A stretch of DNA of 64,000 nucleotides, taken from contig NC_015703.1 in assembly GCF_000218895.1 (NCBI RefSeq), forward strand, positions 5,097,001 to 5,161,000. Reading direction: 5' to 3'. The notes under the pieces are model-generated. The model saw only the letters and a program-made list of their open reading frames with translations. It was not told the DNA's origin and did no database searches. Origin of the DNA: Runella slithyformis DSM 19594. GTDB lineage: Bacteria; Bacteroidota; Bacteroidia; Cytophagales; Spirosomataceae. Position numbers and translations under genes: made by a program. Shown piece by piece: positions 7,593 through 15,304 of the stretch; the first letter of the stretch is position 1; each line of letters begins with the position of its first letter.

Positions 7593-9050
7593 ATGATTAC
7601 TTCAACATTAAAAATACTTTCGGAAGCCGACAAAGAGGCGTGTGAACTGGTCAAAGTAAGCGAGGAGGAGTTGACCGTTGATAAAAAAAGGCTGTTCATC
7701 GAAAGCTACGGCTGTCAGATGAATTTTTCGGACAGCGAAATCGTGGCGGCCGTGATGCGAAATGCTGATTTTGCCACTACTTCTTCGGAAGATAGCGCCG
7801 ATGTTATTTTTCTGAATACCTGCGCCATCCGCGACAACGCCGAGCAAAAAGTGCGTAATCGTCTCCAATACCTCAATAATTTAAAGAAAAAGCGGCCCGG
7901 GCTGATCATCGGAGTATTGGGATGTATGGCAGAGCGTTTGAAAACCAAGTTGTTGGATGAAGAAAAAATGGTGGACATCGTGGCCGGACCTGATTCCTAC
8001 CGCGATTTGCCGCGTTTGGTGGAAGAAGCCGAAACGGGTCAAAAAGCCGTCAACGTATTTCTTTCCCGGGAGGAAACTTACGCCGATATTTCGCCGATTC
8101 GGTTGAATTCCAACGGAATCACGGCTTATATCAGCATCATGCGCGGGTGTGATAACATGTGCAGTTTTTGTGTGGTTCCGTATACCCGGGGCCGCGAGCG
8201 AAGCCGCGATCCGTTCAGTATTGTGGAAGAGGCGCGTTTGCTTTTTGCCGATGGATACAAAGAGGTGACACTCCTTGGACAGAATGTGGACAGCTATAAG
8301 TGGAAGAAGGAAACAGCCAAAGACGGAGAATCTACAGCCAATGCCCTTCCGGTCAGCTTTGCACAGCTGCTGGAAATGGTCGCGCTGATTCACCCCGACC
8401 TGCGCGTCCGATTCAGTACTTCGCATCCCAAAGATATCACGGATGATGTACTTTGGACCATGAAAAAGTACGAGAACATCTGCAAATACATTCATTTTCC
8501 CGCCCAAAGCGGCAACAGTCGCGTATTGAAGGTCATGAATCGTACCTACGACCGTGAGTGGTACATTCAAAAAATTGACCGCATCCGGGAGGTATTGGGG
8601 GAAGATTGCGGCATTTCAACCGACATGATCACGGGATTCTGCACCGAAACCGAAGAGGAGCACCAAGATACGCTTTCGTTGATGGAGTACGTAAAGTATG
8701 ACTATGCATACATGTTTGCGTATTCGGAGCGGCCCGGTACGCCGGCGGCAAAAAAGCTAAAGGATGATGTTCCGGAAGAGGTGAAAAAACGCCGTTTGCA
8801 GGAAGTGATCGCCGTTCAGCTGAAACATTCGAGTGAGCGCAATAAACTGGCGTTGGGAAAAGTCCATAAAGTATTGGTGGAAGGCCCATCCAAACGTTCT
8901 GAGGCCGATCTGTGCGGACGCAATGACCAAAATAAAGTGGTAATCTTCCCGCGTGAACATTATAAAAAAGGTGATTATGTTTATGTATTGGTAACTGACT
9001 GCTCTTCGGCGACCCTGCTTGGAAAAGCGGTGGAAGAAGTAACTGCCTGA
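7593..9050 (+). CDS. miaB: tRNA-2-methylthio-N6-dimethylallyladenosine synthase
   Basis: A 485-residue radical-SAM methylthiotransferase that converts i6A37 to ms2i6A37 in tRNAs. The ATG at 7593 is preferred over a TTG four codons upstream. The N-terminal UPF0004 domain has its three Fe-S cysteines ([25 protein letters not shown]). The radical-SAM CxxxCxxC motif is in [18 protein letters not shown]. The C-terminal TRAM domain spans the last ~65 residues. It is the first gene of a block that continues with a sigma-54 activator, lptE, a TPR gene and secG. Confidence 0.96.
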   Translation: MITSTLKILSEADKEACELVKVSEEELTVDKKRLFIESYGCQMNFSDSEIVAAVMRNADFATTSSEDSADVIFLNTCAIRDNAEQKVRNRLQYLNNLKKKRPGLIIGVLGCMAERLKTKLLDEEKMVDIVAGPDSYRDLPRLVEEAETGQKAVNVFLSREETYADISPIRLNSNGITAYISIMRGCDNMCSFCVVPYTRGRERSRDPFSIVEEARLLFADGYKEVTLLGQNVDSYKWKKETAKDGESTANALPVSFAQLLEMVALIHPDLRVRFSTSHPKDITDDVLWTMKKYENICKYIHFPAQSGNSRVLKVMNRTYDREWYIQKIDRIREVLGEDCGISTDMITGFCTETEEEHQDTLSLMEYVKYDYAYMFAYSERPGTPAAKKLKDDVPEEVKKRRLQEVIAVQLKHSSERNKLALGKVHKVLVEGPSKRSEADLCGRNDQNKVVIFPREHYKKGDYVYVLVTDCSSATLLGKAVEEVTA

Positions 9051-9189
9051 CCCCAGTTGAGACAGAATACCCCATTTCGATGAATAACGGATTGGGTACT
9101 AAATAATTCATAACGTACTGCTGCTGCCTTGGTTGTTTATTCACACTGATAAACCGATCACAGGCCACTGTACTTCGCAAATGCCCTAA

Positions 9190-10527
9190 ATGATTGCAAA
9201 TCCGGAAATACAATCCATCAAAAATCGCTTTGGAATAATCGGGAATGCTCCGGCGCTCAACTATGCCCTCAACATAGCTTTGCAGGTAGCCGCCACCGAT
9301 TTGACTGTGCTCATTACGGGCGAAAGCGGCAGCGGTAAGGAATCGTTCTCGAAAATTATCCATAACCTGAGTTCACGCAAACACGGTCCTTTTATTGCCA
9401 TCAACTGCGGAGCTATTCCCGAAGGAACCATTGATTCCGAGTTGTTTGGGCACGTAAAAGGCTCTTTTACGGGAGCCATTGACGACCGAAAAGGCTATTT
9501 TGAAATCACTAACGGCGGAACCATCTTTTTGGATGAGATCGCCGAAATGCCCATCGGTACACAGGCTCGTCTGTTAAGGGTACTTGAAAATAAGGAATTT
9601 ATTCGTGTGGGCTCTTCCAAGGTCCAGAAAACGGATGTGCGTGTGGTAGCGGCCACCAACGTAAACCTCATCGAAGCCGTACAACGGGGAAAATTCAGAG
9701 AAGACCTCTACTATCGTCTGAATACCGTACCCATTGCGGTGCCGCCGTTACGGGAAAGAGGAAGTGATATTGATATGCTTTTTCGGAAATTTACGACCGA
9801 TTTTGCCGAGCGCTACCGCATCACCCCCGTTACGCTGACGCCTGAAGCGCGTGATATGCTTATCAGTTACAATTTTCCGGGAAACATCCGTCAGTTGAAA
9901 AATATTGCCGAGCAGATACAAATACTGGAAGCCGAGCATAAAATTCCGATCGCTCCGTCGATCTTGGTAAAATACCTGCCCAATTATGCTTCCTCCACGC
10001 GTTCAATGACGCTTTTGGGTGGCCCTGCCGGCGGTGCAAACGGAGCGGATTCATTCAATGAGCGGGAATTGCTTTATAAGATTCTGTTTGACATGCGTCG
10101 GGATGTGAATGACCTGAAGAAATTGGTCTTGAAGGTCCTGAACAACGAAGCCTACGGAAGCGATATCCTGCGCGAGCATGATGGTCTTTTCAGCAGCATA
10201 GAAGCGGAAAACGGTTTTACGAAACCCCATTCCGATACGAAACTTTTGCCCGGTCCCGCTCAACACCAACCGGGCGCAAACAACGGTCAGGCATTGCCCA
10301 ATTCTTCCCCGGGTATTATTCAGATTTCTCCTTACGATGATGTGGAGGACATTGCCCACGAAACTGCCGAGGATGAGTCGCTGTCGTTGGAACAAAAAGA
10401 AAAAGAAATGATCATCAAAGCCTTACAGCGAAGTAACGGCAAACGAAAATATGCCGCACAGGCACTCGGGATTTCAGAAAGAACCCTGTATCGAAAAATC
10501 AAACAATATGATATTGAAGAAGAATAG
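9190..10527 (+). CDS. Sigma-54 interaction domain activator without receiver domain
   Basis: A 445-residue AAA+ enhancer-binding protein. The protein begins almost directly with the ATPase: Walker A GESGSGKESFSK (~49-60), the sigma-54 contact loop as GSFTGA, Walker B GTIFLDEIAEMP, and the arginine-finger region VVAATN...REDLYYRLN. A long poorly conserved linker rich in P, N and acidic residues follows, then a Fis-type HTH at the C-terminus (YAAQALGISERTLYRKIKQY). No receiver or GAF domain is present, so control may be by level or by a partner. The lptE start overlaps its 3' end by 20 bases, which suggests coupled translation. Confidence 0.92.
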   Translation: MIANPEIQSIKNRFGIIGNAPALNYALNIALQVAATDLTVLITGESGSGKESFSKIIHNLSSRKHGPFIAINCGAIPEGTIDSELFGHVKGSFTGAIDDRKGYFEITNGGTIFLDEIAEMPIGTQARLLRVLENKEFIRVGSSKVQKTDVRVVAATNVNLIEAVQRGKFREDLYYRLNTVPIAVPPLRERGSDIDMLFRKFTTDFAERYRITPVTLTPEARDMLISYNFPGNIRQLKNIAEQIQILEAEHKIPIAPSILVKYLPNYASSTRSMTLLGGPAGGANGADSFNERELLYKILFDMRRDVNDLKKLVLKVLNNEAYGSDILREHDGLFSSIEAENGFTKPHSDTKLLPGPAQHQPGANNGQALPNSSPGIIQISPYDDVEDIAHETAEDESLSLEQKEKEMIIKALQRSNGKRKYAAQALGISERTLYRKIKQYDIEEE

Positions 10528-11056
10528 TTTTAAGGGGAAAAGGGAAAGGTGGAAAGCAGGATTCATTCTTTTTCTTTTTACTTTACAGACCGCACTTTAC
10601 ACTTCCTGCGGGATTTACTCGTTCAGCGGTACGTCGTTGTCGCCCGATATCAAGAGCGTAACGGTGGTCAACTTTACGATGGCTACCGCGGGCGGGCCTT
10701 CCAATATGGCGTTGCAGTTCAACGAAAAAATGAAAGAGTATTACCAACGTAATACGAGCCTGGCGCTGTTGCCTTCCAACGGAGATCTGCAGTTGGAGGG
10801 CAATATCTCCGGCTATGAAGTGATTCCGGCCGCGCCTACCGCCAACGACCAGGCCGCGCTGAACCGTTTGACCATTACCATACAGGTGAAGTTTACCAAT
10901 AATAAAGACGAAGAAAAAAACTTCGACCAAAGCTTTTCGTTTTTTAAAGATTTTCCCCAAAATCAGACACTTAGCCAAGTGGAAAGCCGCCTTATTCCCC
11001 AAATATTGGACCAGCTTGTGCAGGATATCTTCAACAAGACCGCAGGCGACTGGTAA
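10508..11056 (+). CDS. lptE: LPS-assembly lipoprotein LptE
   Basis: About 182 residues from the ATG at 10508, overlapping the upstream activator gene; an upstream in-frame ATG at 10451 would read out of the HTH region and is unlikely. A membrane anchor is followed by a lipobox-like YTSCGIYSFSG. The rest fits the Bacteroidota LptE group: VVNFTMATAGGPSNMALQFNEKMKEYY and the strand LEGNISGYEV. LptE plugs the LptD barrel in the outer membrane and helps LPS insertion. Its place between a sigma-54 activator and secG is a recurring order in the phylum. Confidence 0.85.
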   Translation: MILKKNSFKGKRERWKAGFILFLFTLQTALYTSCGIYSFSGTSLSPDIKSVTVVNFTMATAGGPSNMALQFNEKMKEYYQRNTSLALLPSNGDLQLEGNISGYEVIPAAPTANDQAALNRLTITIQVKFTNNKDEEKNFDQSFSFFKDFPQNQTLSQVESRLIPQILDQLVQDIFNKTAGDW

Positions 11057-11170
11057 GTTTTTGTAGAGATTGTCTGTGAATCGTAGTATCTTCGCTTACT
11101 TAATAGTTTATAAGTCCGTGTCCTCTCTATCGGGAAGGGACACGTTACATTGCATTACTGACCCCATTTT

Positions 11171-11989
11171 ATGAATAATCGTTACGTAAAAGAATCGTTC
11201 TCATACTGGACGGCTCACCCCGACGACACTTCTGAAGGCGATATATCGCAATTGGAAGAAGCTGTCCAATCGTATCCTTACTGCCAATCGCTGCATATTC
11301 TCATCGCCAAAGCCATGGCTGTTCATCATCCTGAACAGGCCGAACGGAGTATTCAAAAAGCGGCGGCGTATTCCCTGAGCCGTAATACGTTGCGGAAATT
11401 AATTCAGAATGAATTTGAATGGTCGCCCAATTTGAGGAGCCGCCAATTTGAGAACGTTCTAATCTGGCCCGGCGACTACCAAAAGCCGGCCGCGACCTCG
11501 TATTCCAAGCCGGACTGGAAACTTCCCGAATTGCCGAAAATCTCCTTGTTTGACCAGCCTGAAACTCTGCAGCCGAAACCGACATTGCCCGAATTGCCAC
11601 CCATTGACGATACTACCATACGCGAAAACGCACTACAAACCGAATTGGAACAGATTGAAAGTTCAGTGATGGAGGAAATCCAAACGGACCAACGTGAGCT
11701 GGAACGCCAACGTCAGATTCAGATTATTGACAGTTTTATTGAGAACGAAGCCCGTATGGGGCCCATCCGTGCCAACTTCATTGATTTGGCCAATCAGGAA
11801 CAGGAAGACCTGGCCAAAAAACGGAATATGAATTTTGCCGGTAATGCCATCAGTGAAGGAATGGCCAAAATAATGGCGCGTCAGGGTAAAATTGAACGGG
11901 CTATTGAAATCTACGAGCAATTAATGTTGAAAAAACCGGAAAAAAAAGCGTACTTTGCCGAAAAAATTAAGGATTTAACCACTGAGTAG
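11171..11989 (+). CDS. Cytoplasmic TPR-containing protein, function unknown
   Basis: A 272-residue protein without signal peptide. The N-terminal ~90 residues are helical and TPR-like (LEEAVQSYPYCQSLHILIAKAM, by pattern). A proline- and acid-rich middle follows (PELPKISLFDQPE, PTLPELPP), then a charged helix, and a C-terminal TPR hairpin (ISEGMAKIMARQGKIERAIEIYEQL). It sits between lptE and secG, as in related genomes. A -7-like TATCTTCG lies at 11087-11094. A role linked to envelope export is a guess from position only. Confidence 0.75.
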   Translation: MNNRYVKESFSYWTAHPDDTSEGDISQLEEAVQSYPYCQSLHILIAKAMAVHHPEQAERSIQKAAAYSLSRNTLRKLIQNEFEWSPNLRSRQFENVLIWPGDYQKPAATSYSKPDWKLPELPKISLFDQPETLQPKPTLPELPPIDDTTIRENALQTELEQIESSVMEEIQTDQRELERQRQIQIIDSFIENEARMGPIRANFIDLANQEQEDLAKKRNMNFAGNAISEGMAKIMARQGKIERAIEIYEQLMLKKPEKKAYFAEKIKDLTTE

Positions 11990-12146
11990 AAAGTGGAAAG
12001 TTGAATGTGTAAAGTGTAAAGAGAATATGAGTAGTGCAAAGTGAAAGAGCATTTGTGCAGACAAAAGCCCTAACATTAAACGAAAACATTTTCCTGAATG
12101 CTGAAAACCGGTAACTGAAGCTGCGAACTCAAAACTGTAAACTACA

Positions 12147-12515
12147 ATGTTCACCGTATTTATTGTAATCATTGCCATTATCGCGGTATTATTGATTTTG
12201 ATCGTATTGGTACAAAACTCAAAAGGCGGCGGTTTGACGGGCGAATTGGGCGGAATGGGCGCTACGCAAATGTTTGGCGTAAAGCGTACCACCGACCTGT
12301 TGGAACAAATCACCTGGGGATTGGTGGGTGCAATGGCTATCCTTTGCCTGGTGTCTAATCTGTTCATCGGAACTCCACAGGCCAATGCCGGTATCAACAG
12401 CGTCAACGTAGAAAAAGCCAATCAGCGCTCGGTACCTGCCGTGCCTGCTGCACCGGCTCCTTCTACTACTCCTGCGCCTGCTCAGCAGCAACCTGCTGCT
12501 CCTGCCCAGAAGTAA
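12147..12515 (+). CDS. secG: Preprotein translocase subunit SecG
   Basis: A 122-residue inner-membrane protein, the small accessory subunit of SecYEG that helps SecA-driven export. Two membrane helices are visible (FTVFIVIIAIIAVLLILIVLV; the second around GLVGAMAILCLVSNLFIG), with the conserved cytoplasmic QNSKGGGLTGELGG loop between them. The C-terminus carries a Pro/Ala tail (VPAAPAPSTTPAPA), longer than in E. coli but common in this phylum. A strong terminator follows, closing the block. Confidence 0.95.
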   Translation: MFTVFIVIIAIIAVLLILIVLVQNSKGGGLTGELGGMGATQMFGVKRTTDLLEQITWGLVGAMAILCLVSNLFIGTPQANAGINSVNVEKANQRSVPAVPAAPAPSTTPAPAQQQPAAPAQK

Positions 12516-12529
12516 GCAAAACATTTATC

Positions 12530-12570
12530 AGCACAAAAGCCCCGGAATTTTCGGGGCTTTTGCTGTTTTA
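12530..12570 (+). terminator. Rho-independent terminator after secG
   Basis: A stem of AAAAGCCCCG with CGGGGCTTTT around a short AT loop, followed by TGTTTTA. Confidence 0.85.
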
Positions 12571-13200
12571 GGGGATACTAAATATGAGATCAGGGACTTT
12601 CTCCGGCCTCGTCTCTAAAATACATTATGCTTCGGTCTTGGTAATCTTCTTTCAACAGGGTCGAAACAACTGAAACAACGGCAGCGTGGTGAAATACCGA
12701 ATAGACTTTGTGGGTCATGCGGAGATTGAACGTGACCGAACCGGTGCCTGTGTAATAACTCGGAGCGCGGTTGTTTTTGCCATCGGGTTGTTTTTAGTTC
12801 TTCTTATCACGCAGGGTTGCAGGGAGCAGAGGTTTTTATTATACGTTTTTTTGTAGTGTTTGTTCCTTAACAACTCTGCACAGCCTGTTTTCTATTCTGC
12901 CTTCGCCTTTCAGGCCATTTTTACCATACATCTTATCGCATTGTTGCTCAGGTACTATTCGATTCAAAAACCTTTGGAGTCGATGCGCAGGTCCGTGATA
13001 TGTGGTTGGAACAGCCGGTGTATGCTTCCGAAAGCTGTGGACGTATAGGTACAGGTATTTAAAAGTAAGAATGTTAAAAGTAGAGCTGATTTATAGTAGA
13101 GAAAAGTTGTTTTCTTAAGATATTGGTTTTCAATACTTTTAATTGTTTTGTTTGTAAATATCTGAAAATGATCATGTTATAATTTGTAAATTAAGAAATT
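12571..13200. other. Gene-poor stretch with two weak coding remnants
   Basis: No intact gene is seen. On the minus strand 12793 to 12590 is open for about 67 codons with coding-like codon use but no start (it begins right after a TAA; it includes NRAPSYYTGTGSVTF and ends in RDEAGESP). On the plus strand, up to about 13061, a start-less frame reads FGVDAQVRDMWLEQPVYASE. Both look like tails of decayed genes, family not recognised. A cgcagggttgcagggagcag spacer lies near 12810. Confidence in the coding nature is low. Confidence 0.3.
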
Positions 13201-13207
13201 GATCTAA

Positions 13208-13221
13208 TATTTGCGCAAATA
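13208..13221. promoter_or_regulatory. Perfect 14-base palindrome before the Dam-like gene
   Basis: TATTTGCGCAAATA, 9 bases before the ATG at 13230, overlapping a plausible -7 region; a GATC lies at 13201-13204. It is a candidate operator for the methyltransferase gene. Function is inferred from position and symmetry only. Confidence 0.45.
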
Positions 13222-13229
13222 AATGTCAT

Positions 13230-13712
13230 ATGGATGCATCTTTTGAGCGCAGTGAAAACACAAAGGTAGAATGGCTTACTCCTCCTGAATTGGTTAAAAA
13301 ATTAGGGAATTTTGATTTGGACCCCTGTAGTCCCGTCAATGCTCCTTTCCTGCATGCCCGAACAAATTTCACCATTGAAGACAATGGTTTAACGAAAGAC
13401 TGGTTTGGGCGGGTTTACTTAAATCCACCTTATGGAAAAGGCATGGAATTGTGGTTGGAAAAGCTAAAAAGGCATGGTAACGGTATTTCACTGATTTTTG
13501 CCCGTACAGAAACTAAATGTTTCTTTGATCATATCTGGAATGACGCTGATGCGGTATTGTTTGTCAAGGGAAGAATCCGGTTTTACCATGTTTCAGGAAT
13601 ACAGGGAGGAACTCCGGGAGCGCCGAGTGTTTTTATTGCCTATGGAAAAGAAAATGCGTTGGCCCTTCAAAATGCCGATATTGAGGGGCGGTTTTTATTA
13701 CTGAAATCATAG
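13230..13712 (+). CDS. Phage-type Dam-like DNA N6-adenine methyltransferase
   Basis: A 160-residue protein of the phage N6-adenine methyltransferase group (PF05869 type). Visible signs: the N-terminal EWLTPPELVKKLGNFDLDPCS block (motif pieces), the catalytic VYLNPPYG in the DPPY/NPPY position, and C-terminal GTPGAPSVFIAYG. The family transfers methyl from SAM to adenine N6; several phage members modify GATC, but the specificity here cannot be read. Length is normal for the family. It converges on, and overlaps by 6 bases, a small gene that follows a DpnI-like endonuclease gene on the other strand. Confidence 0.85.
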   Translation: MDASFERSENTKVEWLTPPELVKKLGNFDLDPCSPVNAPFLHARTNFTIEDNGLTKDWFGRVYLNPPYGKGMELWLEKLKRHGNGISLIFARTETKCFFDHIWNDADAVLFVKGRIRFYHVSGIQGGTPGAPSVFIAYGKENALALQNADIEGRFLLLKS

Positions 13713-13910
13713 AATTTGATAGACGATAAATTCCGCAACATTAAATTCGGCATCGATAATCGAGTCATTTTCTATCAGGAGTTTTTTAATGGCTTCCTCC
13801 TCATTTTGTACATTTTCAACAATGCCTACGACCTGTAGGTTATTAATTTCATAGCGGGCATTGGGTGCTTGGGTTTTGCCTTCGGGGGTGATAATGATGA
13901 ATCGTTTCAT
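13707..13910 (-). CDS. Small protein downstream of the DpnI-like gene
   Basis: A 67-residue protein with predicted beta strands (MKRFIIITPEG, NNLQVVGIVENV) and an acidic helix (NEEEAIKKLLIENDS). It starts 28 bases after the DpnI-like stop on the same strand, so the two are probably co-transcribed. In Streptococcus pneumoniae the dpnC gene is likewise followed by a small gene, dpnD, of unknown role. The position is similar; sequence kinship to DpnD cannot be claimed from inspection. No function assigned. Confidence 0.6.
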   Translation of the reverse strand: MKRFIIITPEGKTQAPNARYEINNLQVVGIVENVQNEEEAIKKLLIENDSIIDAEFNVAEFIVYQIL

Positions 13911-13938
13911 GTTTGTAACTTTTTATATTGACCGTTTT

Positions 13939-14718
13939 CTAATGGTTTCCGTAACCCACTTTCTTGTATTTACCTCTGCCAATAAATTCAATAAACCCTC
14001 TGTCACGTAATACCTGAAGTTGCTGCCTTATTTTATCTTTGATAAAATTATTGTCTGGATGTTTCAATCGGAGCTGATCTTCAAATCGGTAAATATCTCC
14101 CAACGTAAAGGTCTCCTTTTTCAGTAAGTCAATACATAACAATAAATCCAACAGCCAACCTTTTATTTCGGACTTTTCCCTGCGTAGAAATAATGTTTTT
14201 TTGTAGGAGTCCTCGACAATTTTTTTGTCTACAGGAATTGAATCTTTTACTAAAAAAACTTTCCCTGCTTCTGCAATCGCTGAAATATCAATAAAGCACC
14301 CTACCCAGCCGGCTCTGCGGGCTGTTTCTGAAAGAGGGTTTCTTTTTATTATTTTCTCTGTAGTAAAAAAATGCTTGGGAATCACTAAAAAGTTTTCGAC
14401 CGACCATTTTTTTGAATAGGTTAAAAAGAAAAAATTAGGGTTTTGTTCGGAATTAATTCTCCCTATCATAGTAGAGTAGGCGCCATCATTTATGGTTGTC
14501 GGAAATTTTCCGTTTTTACTTTTCAGTTCATATTCTTCCAGACAGACTTGACAATAAAAATCGGCAACTGGCCTGTTATTTTCAAATTCATGCAAATGTA
14601 CTTCGCCGCAACAGGGGCAATAGGAGTTTTCCAACACCCAATTTTCGGTTAGAATCCTCGCTATTTGGGAGTTGCTCGAATAACCTTCTGCTAATTTTGT
14701 GTTCAGATGTAGGTTCAT
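13939..14718 (-). CDS. dpnC: DpnI-like methyl-directed restriction endonuclease
   Basis: A 259-residue protein closely resembling pneumococcal DpnI over its whole length. Shared blocks include NSQ.ARILTE.WV, FENNRPVADFYC, ELKSK.G, STINDGAY, NPNFFFLTY, ARRAGW.GC.IDIS and the end IRQQLQ.LRD.G.IEF.GRGKY. Catalytic residues fall at the same numbers: D53, E64 and K66. The zinc cysteines are C34, C37, C56 and C59. The C-terminal winged helix contacts methylated DNA in DpnI. By homology it cuts GATC only when adenine is methylated. A Dam-like methyltransferase gene lies head-on 227 bases away, which is paradoxical unless the two recognise different sites or are never active together. Confidence 0.95.
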   Translation of the reverse strand: MNLHLNTKLAEGYSSNSQIARILTENWVLENSYCPCCGEVHLHEFENNRPVADFYCQVCLEEYELKSKNGKFPTTINDGAYSTMIGRINSEQNPNFFFLTYSKKWSVENFLVIPKHFFTTEKIIKRNPLSETARRAGWVGCFIDISAIAEAGKVFLVKDSIPVDKKIVEDSYKKTLFLRREKSEIKGWLLDLLLCIDLLKKETFTLGDIYRFEDQLRLKHPDNNFIKDKIRQQLQVLRDRGFIEFIGRGKYKKVGYGNH

Positions 14719-14833
14719 TCTGTGAGGCTATTCAGGTCATTTGGGGTTGACAATGAGGTTTTTAGAAATGTTTAACGAAAAGATTTAAAACGGCAAATTA
14801 AAACTTTACATAGGTCAAGCCCTATTTCTTCCC

Positions 14834-15208
14834 CTATTTCAACTTCGCTTTTTCCAGATTCTCCCCGACTCTGAACCTAACAATTTGGGTGATAAGATCA
14901 AAGGGGAGGGGTTGATCGATCGGAAATTTGACGGTGCCTTTGGCCGTTTCAAAGCCCGAGAGTTGTTCTTTAAAAGCCTTAATGCCGGAAGGAGACGGAT
15001 AGAATCCGAAATGGGTTTTATAAGCTGCAAAATGCACCAAATTGCCGTGCAGGGTAAAGGTCGGGATGCCGTAGTTGATTTTCTCCGCTGCCTCCGGGGC
15101 CGCCTCCCGAATGGTCTGCCGCAGGTGCTCTAAAGTTTCCTGTACGTGGGCGGGAAAGGTGGAGATGTACGTATCAATGTCGCTGATTTTAAGGTCGTTC
15201 GTTATCAT
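14834..15208 (-). CDS. DUF1801 (YdhG-like) protein
   Basis: A 124-residue cytoplasmic protein of the DUF1801 fold. Recognisable features: DIDTYISTFPAHVQETLEHLRQTI (helical start), EKINYGIPTFTLHGNLVHFAAYKTHFGFYP (the conserved core; read as pieces) and GTVKFPIDQPLPFDLI. Related proteins include frataxin-like iron chaperone Fra/YdhG of Bacillus; other members have no known role. It stands downstream of the histidine kinase on the same strand but 96 bases away. Confidence 0.8.
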   Translation of the reverse strand: MITNDLKISDIDTYISTFPAHVQETLEHLRQTIREAAPEAAEKINYGIPTFTLHGNLVHFAAYKTHFGFYPSPSGIKAFKEQLSGFETAKGTVKFPIDQPLPFDLITQIVRFRVGENLEKAKLK

Positions 15209-15304
15209 ACGAATTGTATTTGTCGGTTGGTAAAAGGTTCATCGGAAAGGGTCAACGAAGGGTGTCGATGGTAATCTATCGTCAATTCATTAAATAAATG
15301 CGGC

